NCBI RefSeq assembly: GCF_000702205.1
Contig: NZ_KL370871.1
Span: 473,473-507,347 of the forward strand
Reading direction: 5' to 3'
DNA length: 33,875 nucleotides
From: Lachnospira multipara LB2003
Lineage (GTDB): Bacteria; Bacillota; Clostridia; Lachnospirales; Lachnospiraceae
The translations under genes were made by a program, and so were the position numbers. Position 1 is the stretch's first letter. Every line of letters starts with the position of its first letter. Shown here piece by piece: positions 17,445 to 23,980 of this stretch. The notes under the pieces were generated by a model. It ran no database searches. It was not told the DNA's origin and worked only from the letters and a program-made list of their open reading frames with translations.

Positions 17445-18374
17445 ATGATTAGTAACGTAGTTAGTTTAGGATTGCCAGTAGGTGAAAAATTAGCAATCCC
17501 AAGGAATCGAATTAAGGGAGAGGCTAAAGATAATGGAAAGAGGATATGTATTGTAACAGGAACCCACGGAGATGAATTAGAGGGGCAATATGTCAGTTTT
17601 ATGCTTAATAAGATTTTAGAAAAAAATAAATCTAAACTTCACGGCATTGTTGACATTTACCCCGCTAATAATCCTCTGGGAATCAGCACAATTTATAGAG
17701 GTTTACCAGGTTATGATTTAGATATGAACAGGATGTTTCCGGGAAGCTCCCATTCTTCAGGCTTTGATTATATGGTAAAAAAGATTTATGAAGATATTTG
17801 TGGAGCGGATCTATGTATAGACATCCACGCTAGTAACATTTTCTTAAGGGAAATTCCTCAGATTAGAATAAATGAAAATTCGGTTAAGACCTTGCTACCT
17901 CTTGCAAGACATATGAATATGGACTTTGTTTGGGTTCATCAGGCAGCAACAGTTTTAGAGAGCACCCTAGCCTACAGTCTGAATGAGGCAGGCACTCCAA
18001 CTCTTGTTGTAGAGATGGGGGTAGGCATGAGAATTACTAAGGATTATGGTGATCAGCTAATTGATGGCATTATGGCAACTATGAAAAAAATGGACATGTG
18101 GGATGGTGATGAGGCACCTATAAAACCACCAATAGTTAGTACTGACGGGCATGTTGGATTTATAAACGCCAATGAATCTGGTCTTTTTATTGCTTACATT
18201 AATCACGGTAGAAGGGTTAGAAAAGGCGAAATCATAGGGGCTGTTGTGGATTCCCTTGATGGGACTATAAAAGAGGAACTTAAAAGCCCGGTAAGCGGTT
18301 TGGTCTTTACTTTAAGGGAATATCCAATCGTTTACAACGGTTCCCTAATTGCAAGAGTACTAGGAGGTTTGTAA
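17445..18374 (+). CDS. AstE/AspA-family zinc deacylase or peptidase
   Basis: A 309-residue member of the succinylglutamate desuccinylase/aspartoacylase family (M14-like fold), which removes acyl groups from amino acids or cuts small amide bonds. All key residues are present: zinc ligands His41 and Glu44 in GTHGDE, His128 in CIDIHAS, substrate-binding Asn95-Arg96 in DMNRMFPG, and the probable general base Glu190 in LVVEMG. The C-terminal 80 residues form the usual beta domain. AGGGAG lies 7 bases before the ATG. It sits 15 bp after the transglutaminase-like gene in the same operon, so its likely substrate is the product or precursor of the ATP-grasp pathway. Exact substrate unknown. Confidence 0.85.
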   Translation: MISNVVSLGLPVGEKLAIPRNRIKGEAKDNGKRICIVTGTHGDELEGQYVSFMLNKILEKNKSKLHGIVDIYPANNPLGISTIYRGLPGYDLDMNRMFPGSSHSSGFDYMVKKIYEDICGADLCIDIHASNIFLREIPQIRINENSVKTLLPLARHMNMDFVWVHQAATVLESTLAYSLNEAGTPTLVVEMGVGMRITKDYGDQLIDGIMATMKKMDMWDGDEAPIKPPIVSTDGHVGFINANESGLFIAYINHGRRVRKGEIIGAVVDSLDGTIKEELKSPVSGLVFTLREYPIVYNGSLIARVLGGL

Positions 18375-18378
18375 AAAA

Positions 18379-19314
18379 ATGACACAAGAAACATTATTTG
18401 AGGTAAACGCCATGCCCTACAGGCAGGCAATTCCAGTTTATGGTTATAGATTTGGTAGTAACAAAAAGACCCTAGCCATTATGGGCGCCATGCGAGGTGA
18501 CGAGTTTCAGCAAATGTATATTTGCGCAAAGCTTGTTAAGACTCTTACAAAAATCGAGGCCGAAGGGAATCTAAATAAGGACTACGGAATCTTAGTAATC
18601 CCTTCTGCTAGCCAGTTTTCCATGAATGTGGGCAAACGTTTTTGGCCCGTGGATAACACAGATATTAATAGAATGTTTCCAGGCTATGATAAGGGCGAGA
18701 CTACACAGCGCCTTGCGGACAGCATTTTTAGGGAACTAAAAGGCTATCAGTATGGAATTCAGCTGGCTAGCTTTTACATTGCCGGGGAGTTTTTACCCCA
18801 TGTGCGCCTTATGAATACAGGCTACACAAACCCTGATGATGGCTATCTTTTTGGCCTACCTTATCTAGTTTTAAGAAAGCCAAAGCCTTACGACACCACC
18901 ACACTTAACTATAATTGGCAGGTTTTTGAAACAGATGCCTTTTCGGTTTACACCAAGGCCACTGAGCGTCTGGATGAGGAAAATGCAAACATTGCCCTAG
19001 AGGCCATCTTAAGATTTATGGCTAAAAAAGGCTTTATAGATTACGAAGGTGAGTTTGGCACAAAGACAAGTTTTGTTGAAGAATATGACATGCTTACAAT
19101 TCAAACAAAGGCAGCAGGTCTTTTTATACCTATTGCAAAAGCTGGAGATCTAGTTCTTGAAAATGAAGAAATAGCAGAAATCCTAAGTCCCTATACTGCA
19201 GAAAAACTAGAAGTCATAAAAGCTAAGAAAAAAGGAAGAGTCTTTTTTGTAAGACATGCGGAAGCTATTATGGAACATGATTTGATCTTTAGGATTATTC
19301 CGGAGGAAGTGTAG
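18379..19314 (+). CDS. AstE/AspA-family paralogue with lost zinc ligands
   Basis: A 311-residue paralogue of the preceding gene, 4 bp after it, with the same fold pattern (DINRMFPG, PHVRL, C-terminal beta domain). The active site is altered: the first zinc His is replaced by Arg39 (GAMRGDE instead of GTHGDE), and the second by Ala130 (GIQLASF against CIDIHAS). The Glu of the first motif, the Asn-Arg pair at 97-98 and a Glu at 184 remain. It is therefore probably a pseudoenzyme acting as a partner, regulator or substrate-holding subunit of the intact paralogue; a shifted metal site is less likely. The frame is clean, with no sign of decay. AGGAGG lies 11 bp upstream. Confidence 0.82.
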   Translation: MTQETLFEVNAMPYRQAIPVYGYRFGSNKKTLAIMGAMRGDEFQQMYICAKLVKTLTKIEAEGNLNKDYGILVIPSASQFSMNVGKRFWPVDNTDINRMFPGYDKGETTQRLADSIFRELKGYQYGIQLASFYIAGEFLPHVRLMNTGYTNPDDGYLFGLPYLVLRKPKPYDTTTLNYNWQVFETDAFSVYTKATERLDEENANIALEAILRFMAKKGFIDYEGEFGTKTSFVEEYDMLTIQTKAAGLFIPIAKAGDLVLENEEIAEILSPYTAEKLEVIKAKKKGRVFFVRHAEAIMEHDLIFRIIPEEV

Positions 19315-19317
19315 GGA

Positions 19318-19542
19318 TTATCTTTTTGGACTATAGAATTGTCTTGATTTTAAGCGTCTAGCTTCTTCAACTGTTGCTGAATTAAACATGTCTCTTAATT
19401 CAGCAGCTAATTGTTCGGAAGATTCTGCTAAAAGTACCTGATTTAGCAAAGCTTCCATGAGCTTTCCAAAAGCTTCATCTTTAGTTTCTGAGAAAAGTCC
19501 TACAAAAAAATCATAATCTAATGTAAAATATAATTGAGCCAT
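19318..19542 (-). pseudogene. IS256-type transposase remnant
   Basis: 74 codons. The first 50 or so (MAQLYFTLDYDFF through NQVLLAESSEQLAAE) match the N-terminus of IS256/Mutator-family transposases. The frame then jumps to ELRDMFNSATVEEARRL, which resembles an internal segment of the same family, before a short unrelated-looking end. The DDE catalytic region is absent; a full protein is about 400 residues. This is an internally deleted, inactive copy. Its stop lies 3 bp from the converging AstE-type gene. AAGGA precedes the ATG; an in-frame ATG at 19551 is also possible. Confidence 0.65.
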
Positions 19543-19633
19543 AGTGTTCATCCTTTCAATTATGTTTTGTGTGGTAACTTAATTTTAACTGAAAGATGAG
19601 CTCTTGGCTCTTTTTATTTTTTGAATTTACACC
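19318..19633 (-). mobile_element. Remnant of an IS256-family insertion sequence
   Basis: The transposase fragment plus about 90 bp upstream. On the minus strand the upstream edge begins TGGTGTAAATTCAAAAAA (ending near 19633), which looks like an IS256-type terminal inverted repeat. The opposite terminal repeat is not visible past the transposase end, so the element is truncated as well as internally deleted. Boundaries are approximate. Confidence 0.45.
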
Positions 19634-19661
19634 ATTATATGGGCTTTATCTTGGCAAGCTT

Positions 19662-20498
19662 CTAGGCGCCTAAATATTTGCTAATAACTGCTTTTATTTC
19701 ATTGCTAGCTAATGGAGTTGAACCTGTCTCTTCAGTGATAATCACATTTTCTCCAATAAATAAGCCTTCCTGCAACATTAATTTTAGTCTATTAACTGCG
19801 TGTTTTGCATATTCCTTATCATCCATCATTCCCCTATGTTCCCAATAAATTACCCTTCTCTTCTTTACATCAAGAATTGTAAAATCTGGATAAATAGTCA
19901 TTCCATTCTTAAGATGTAAAGGACATTCATATTTATATGGCACCCCAAAATCTAATAAAGCATTCGCTATATTAAGCTCTGACTTGGATCTAACCCTTTC
20001 CTTTCTCCTAGTCTCAAAATACGGAACATAATCCGAAATAGCTTTACCTTTATACGGGATACTTAGCCACTTATTAGCAAAATCCTCATCTGACATATCA
20101 ATTGCTTTTATATAATTTTTAACTTCTATGGGATTATTAGAATAAGCATTTTGAATCTTGCTTATAGAATTCTCTGATTTGACAAGAAATTTCTTTAAAC
20201 TATTAATTTCTATATTAACTAATTTAGTGATTTTTTCATCATACGCTTTTTGTAAATATCGTCCAATAGTTGATTTATCCGCCTTTGAAATATATTTTCC
20301 AGTCGTTTCTTTAGTATGCGTTCGTAGATAAAACTGAACTCCCTTTTTTGTTTTACTTATATGAATCTTTCCTGGCGGTGCCTTTTCAAGCTCTTTTTCT
20401 TTCATGGACTTAATTTGAAGCAATTCAGTATATCGCTTTTTAGCTTCAAAATACAGGCTTGTGTAGCTTGTTATCATATTTTGCTTTTGATTCCTCAT
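19662..20498 (-). CDS. Uncharacterised protein, possible PD-(D/E)XK-type nuclease fold
   Basis: 278 residues. I do not recognise a named family. The first 60 residues are charged and coiled-coil-like. The C-terminal 110 residues read like a restriction-endonuclease fold: a Glu-bearing helix (RSKSELNIANALLDFG), then YPDFTI, then about ten residues later VIYWEHRGM, an arrangement of E, PD and E(x)K-like positions with the Lys apparently replaced. No membrane segment or signal peptide. The start at 20498 has AAGGAG upstream, and a 17-bp unit containing that site is perfectly duplicated (20502-20518 and 20519-20535). The gene stands alone behind an unusual leader of 62-bp tandem repeats and a good promoter. 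The nuclease suggestion is weak to moderate. Confidence 0.6.
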   Translation of the reverse strand: MRNQKQNMITSYTSLYFEAKKRYTELLQIKSMKEKELEKAPPGKIHISKTKKGVQFYLRTHTKETTGKYISKADKSTIGRYLQKAYDEKITKLVNIEINSLKKFLVKSENSISKIQNAYSNNPIEVKNYIKAIDMSDEDFANKWLSIPYKGKAISDYVPYFETRRKERVRSKSELNIANALLDFGVPYKYECPLHLKNGMTIYPDFTILDVKKRRVIYWEHRGMMDDKEYAKHAVNRLKLMLQEGLFIGENVIITEETGSTPLASNEIKAVISKYLGA

Positions 20499-20538
20499 AT
20501 TTTCTCCTTTCTCTTATGTTCTCCTTTCTCTTATGTCC

Positions 20539-20760
20539 GGACAGCAATTTTTCTTGTTCCTTGATTTCTGCTGTGCTTTTCCTTCCTTCTTTCTCTGTCT
20601 GGACAGCAATTCCTCTTGTTTTTTTATTTCTGCTGTGCTTCACCTCTCTTTTATTCCTGTTTGTACAACAATTTGGGGGTTTTCTTGATTTCTGCTGTGC
20701 TTTTCTTTCCTTCTTTCTCTCTTTGGACAGCAAAATTCTAGATTTTTTAAGATTTGTGGT
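20539..20760 (-). repeat. 62-bp tandem repeats in a transcribed leader
   Basis: Three units of exactly 62 bp start at 20539, 20601 and 20663 (each opens with a variant of GGACAGCAA on the plus strand). A degenerate fourth begins at 20725. Each full unit contains ACAGCA or a variant and, about 28 bp on, TGCTGT, so each could form a weak hairpin. Because 62 is not a multiple of three, open frames crossing the array do not give protein repeats and are taken as chance. The array lies between a minus-strand promoter and the gene at 19662-20498, so it should be in that gene's 5' untranslated RNA. Confidence 0.8.
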
Positions 20761-20795
20761 TTCTTAAAGAACGTAACATTAACCACACACCTACA

Positions 20796-20824
20796 TTATT
20801 ACCCAATATACACCTAATTGTCAA
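20796..20824 (-). promoter_or_regulatory. Promoter driving the repeat leader and the 278-aa gene
   Basis: On the minus strand, TTGACA (20824-20819), a 17-bp spacer and TAATAA (20801-20796). Transcription would begin near 20789 and cross the 62-bp repeats, giving a 5' leader of about 290 nt before the start codon at 20498. Confidence 0.65.
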
Positions 20825-20849
20825 TTATCTCCATCATATACTACTTCCA

Positions 20850-21860
20850 TCATCTATTATCCCCTTCATTACTACTTCCATCATCTATTATATCCAACAT
20901 AATATCTGCGAATTGAGGGTCAAATTGAGTACCTTTGCCTTTTTTAATTTCTTCGCGCACCTTCTCTTGTGGGAGGGCATTTCTGTAGCTGCGGTTACTT
21001 GTCATTGCATCATAAGCATCGGCTACTGCTATAATTCTTGCTACTTCTGGAATATCTCCGCCTGATATTCCTTCAGGATATCCCTTACCATCATATCTTT
21101 CATGATGGAATTTTGCACCGAGAGAAAGCTCTGGCATTTCCTTGATATTGCTTAGAATTTTGTAGCCTATGGCAGGATGCTTTTTTATGCAGGCAAATTC
21201 TTCATCATTGAGTCTTCCTGGCTTGTTTATTACTTCATCTGGCACACCTATTTTGCCAACATCATGAAGGAGGCCCAACATAAAGATTTTCTCCTGCTGT
21301 TTTTCATCATAACCATAACGCCTTGCGATTTCCTTAGAATATGCTGCCACCCTTCCTGAATGACCCTTTGTATAATTATCCTTAGCATCAATTGCATCTG
21401 CAAGGCATTCAACCACATGTAAAAATAAACTCTCATTTTCTCTAGTCTTCTCAGCTACCATGCTCCAAAGATTATTTGTAAGTTTTACAAGTTCAATGGC
21501 ATGCTTCACCCTAAGAACTAACACGCTTGGAACAAATGGTTTTCTAATAAAATCCATAGCACCAAGTAGCAAGCCTTGTGTCTCTATTTCCTCATCTTCC
21601 TCAGCAGTCAAAAAGATTACAGGTGTGTCAGCCCAAGAAATTTGACTTCTTTTTAGCTCCTTTATTACATCAAAGCCGCTCATTTCCGGCATATTTATAT
21701 CCATTAAAATTAAATCCGGAGCCAAATGATCTTGCATGTATTCTAATAATGCTTTTCCAGATTTCAAAGCAACAGCCTTAAATCCAGCATCAGTCAAGGT
21801 TTTCCAAGCTTTTTTTAAAATTATAGAATCATCATCAACAACGATTATTTGAGAAATCAT
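20850..21860 (-). CDS. Response regulator with HD-GYP domain (c-di-GMP phosphodiesterase type)
   Basis: 336 residues. The N-terminal receiver (1-125) has the acidic pocket DDD at 9-11, phospho-acceptor Asp54 in LILMDINMP and the switch Lys in RKPF. The HD-GYP domain (about 150-325) has GHSGRV, His198-Asp199 in LLHDVGKIG, HHERYDGKGYP at 251-261 and ADAYDAMTSNRSYR. It should hydrolyse cyclic-di-GMP, controlled by phosphorylation. GGGGG lies 7 bases before the ATG. A perfect 22-bp direct repeat (20839-20860 and 20870-20891, 31 bp apart) spans the 3' end, and the stop lies in the downstream copy, so the last few residues are products of a duplication. It is divergent from the HPt gene. Confidence 0.92.
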   Translation of the reverse strand: MISQIIVVDDDSIILKKAWKTLTDAGFKAVALKSGKALLEYMQDHLAPDLILMDINMPEMSGFDVIKELKRSQISWADTPVIFLTAEEDEEIETQGLLLGAMDFIRKPFVPSVLVLRVKHAIELVKLTNNLWSMVAEKTRENESLFLHVVECLADAIDAKDNYTKGHSGRVAAYSKEIARRYGYDEKQQEKIFMLGLLHDVGKIGVPDEVINKPGRLNDEEFACIKKHPAIGYKILSNIKEMPELSLGAKFHHERYDGKGYPEGISGGDIPEVARIIAVADAYDAMTSNRSYRNALPQEKVREEIKKGKGTQFDPQFADIMLDIIDDGSSNEGDNR

Positions 21861-21934
21861 AAGCTTACCCCCTCTCTAATTCTTTTCAATATGATATACT
21901 TAAAAAAAGCGTAATTTCCATGGAGGAATTTTCT

Positions 21935-22540
21935 ATGAATAATATAGGCAAAGAAATTAATATTCCAGGTATTGATACAAATAAAGCTATTGCAACTTCA
22001 GGTTCTAAGGAGCTTTTCTTAGAGCTTCTTGGTGATGTTTACAAACTTATAGATGAAAAAAGCAAGCAAACAGAAGATTTTCTTGCAAATGCTAATCTCA
22101 AGGATTTCACAATTACAGTTCATTCTCTTAAGACCATCTGCCGCATGATTGGTGCAACTGCCCTTAGCGAGGATTTCTTAACTCTTGAAAAACTAGGAAA
22201 AAATGAGCAACTAAAACAAATTAAAGAAATTGCCCCTGGCATTATAGAGTCTTTTCGCGCTTTAAAACCTTATCTTGAACCTTTTGCTCTAACAAAAGAA
22301 ACAGCCAAAAAGGAATTTAACAAAGACTCAATCCTTTCCCTATTGGATAATCTAGTTTACGCCCTTAATGACTTTAATCTTGCCGATGCGGAAGAACTTA
22401 CTAAGCAAGTTCTAAGCTACAACTGCAGCCAAGAAATCAGCAGTAAATTTGAAAACTTGTCAAATCTAGTTTCAAATCTTGACTACGATGAGGCCATCTC
22501 CCTAGTACAAGATCTTAGAGAAATTATCAAGCCTTATTAG
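21935..22540 (+). CDS. Histidine phosphotransfer (HPt) protein
   Basis: 201 residues. The N-terminal half is a four-helix HPt domain with the phospho-accepting His63 in TVHSLKTICRMIGA, the family's HxLK...G pattern. The C-terminal 95 residues are a second helical segment with no second phospho-His, possibly a dimerisation or binding extension. HPt proteins shuttle phosphate from the receiver of a hybrid kinase to a separate response regulator. It lies 74 bp from the divergent HD-GYP regulator and converges with the operon of the hybrid kinase, both plausible partners. The start at 21935 follows GGAGGA by 7 bases; an in-frame ATG at 21920 would overlap that site. Confidence 0.82.
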   Translation: MNNIGKEINIPGIDTNKAIATSGSKELFLELLGDVYKLIDEKSKQTEDFLANANLKDFTITVHSLKTICRMIGATALSEDFLTLEKLGKNEQLKQIKEIAPGIIESFRALKPYLEPFALTKETAKKEFNKDSILSLLDNLVYALNDFNLADAEELTKQVLSYNCSQEISSKFENLSNLVSNLDYDEAISLVQDLREIIKPY

Positions 22541-22617
22541 CAATGCAACTTTTCTAACAGCTTCTTTTTATACCTTTCTTATATTTCAATGCCTTTTATA
22601 CTTCACAACACAAGCTA

Positions 22618-23922
22618 TCACTTTACAGCTATGCTTCCGTATTTTTCTACTGCTTCATCTACTGTCATAGTATTATTTATGACTGCGTAGGCTGCTGCCC
22701 TAAACTGCTTTACTGTTGTATCAAAAATTTCCGTGTCTCTAAAACTAATGGTTCGATTATCTGGGAAGCCCGAAAGAGAAGCGTACACCTCATCAAGGGA
22801 ATAATCTTTAGTAGGCGTAATCAACCTTTTTTCTTGGGCCATAAGTCCAAGCTCTTTCTGACTTGTTAAAAATCGTATAAATTCATTTGTCATATCAATA
22901 TTTGCACTATTTTTATTTACACAAAACAGAATAGAAATTGAATCCATGTAGTAACCACCATCATCCCCTGAAGGTGCTATGTAAAAATCATATTTAAATG
23001 GATTGTTTGAAAATGCTTCTGACTTGCTTTCACGCTTTTTTGTGCCTGAGACCACATCTCCTGAGCACAACATCATAGGAACATCGCCCTCAAAAAATCG
23101 CATAATTACTGCATCGTAGTCATTTTCTATTTCTCTACTACACTTATTTATATCTATACATTCTGAATCCACGAACTCCTTTAATCTTGTAAGAGAATTT
23201 CTCATTGTTTCACCAGCTAAAGGATCAAGGTTATTTAGGGCATCTTCAACGCTTCTATCATCCTTTACAGTCTTAGCAAACATAGGATAAGCAAAGGTGT
23301 AGCCTATTCCTGGAGTTGTCATGGTATTGGCACCCATAACTGGAGATTCATATCCTGCTGCCTTTAACTTTTTACTTACGTCTAATAATTCCCCGTAGGT
23401 CTCTGGCACTTTTAACCCTTCTTTTTCAAAAATATCCATATTTACTAGCATGCCATAGGATGTGGCAAAAATTGGTAATGTCAAGATTTGACCATCCTCC
23501 ATCTCCCAACTAACCCCTTCTCTTATGCAATCAAGATCTATATCTAATTTTTCATCAGAGAGATCTTTGGCATTATTAAATAAATCTGCAAATTGTTCAT
23601 TTCCATACATCCATGGTTGTACCACATAAATATCAGGAGGCTCTTGGCCTGCCAATGCCGGACCTATTGTATTTCTGTAATCGTCAAGGTAAGTATATCC
23701 AATTTCCCCATTTGGATAATAAGAATAGAATCTTTCAAACTCACTTTCTAAAGATTCAAAATTAGCATATGTTCCCACAACAGAAATCTTATAATTTATA
23801 TTAGCGTCATACTTAGGCCTAAATTCTTTACTTTCACTATTACTCTTTTTACAGCTAGGGACAGAAACTAGCAAAATTGCTGCAAAAACCACACTAACGA
23901 TTCTCTTAACAGTTCTCCCCAT
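22618..23922 (-). CDS. Extracellular solute-binding lipoprotein (sugar ABC type)
   Basis: 434 residues. A lipoprotein signal peptide ends at a lipobox-like VPSC (Cys about residue 27), so it should be anchored on the outer face of the membrane. The rest follows the family 1 solute-binding fold of carbohydrate ABC transporters (QEPPDIYVVQPWMYG, DLDCIREGVSWEMEDGQ, a C-terminal EAVEKYG). No permease or ATPase gene is nearby. It instead follows the hybrid histidine kinase gene by 58 bp on the same strand. It may therefore present ligand to that kinase's extracellular domain rather than feed a transporter. AAAGGAG precedes the ATG. Ligand unknown. Confidence 0.85.
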   Translation of the reverse strand: MGRTVKRIVSVVFAAILLVSVPSCKKSNSESKEFRPKYDANINYKISVVGTYANFESLESEFERFYSYYPNGEIGYTYLDDYRNTIGPALAGQEPPDIYVVQPWMYGNEQFADLFNNAKDLSDEKLDIDLDCIREGVSWEMEDGQILTLPIFATSYGMLVNMDIFEKEGLKVPETYGELLDVSKKLKAAGYESPVMGANTMTTPGIGYTFAYPMFAKTVKDDRSVEDALNNLDPLAGETMRNSLTRLKEFVDSECIDINKCSREIENDYDAVIMRFFEGDVPMMLCSGDVVSGTKKRESKSEAFSNNPFKYDFYIAPSGDDGGYYMDSISILFCVNKNSANIDMTNEFIRFLTSQKELGLMAQEKRLITPTKDYSLDEVYASLSGFPDNRTISFRDTEIFDTTVKQFRAAAYAVINNTMTVDEAVEKYGSIAVK

Positions 23923-23980
23923 ACGCTCTCCTTTCTAGCAAAACTAATAGAAACCCCATAAGAAATTCCTATAAAAATTC

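Noticed and set aside
20539-20760. CRISPR array
   Set aside because: The units are contiguous 62-bp copies with no unique spacers between short repeats, and no cas genes are present.
20446-20767. Open frames of about 95-102 codons on both strands across the 62-bp repeats
   Set aside because: The 62-bp period breaks any protein periodicity, the composition is biased by the repeat itself, and no ribosome binding site fits.
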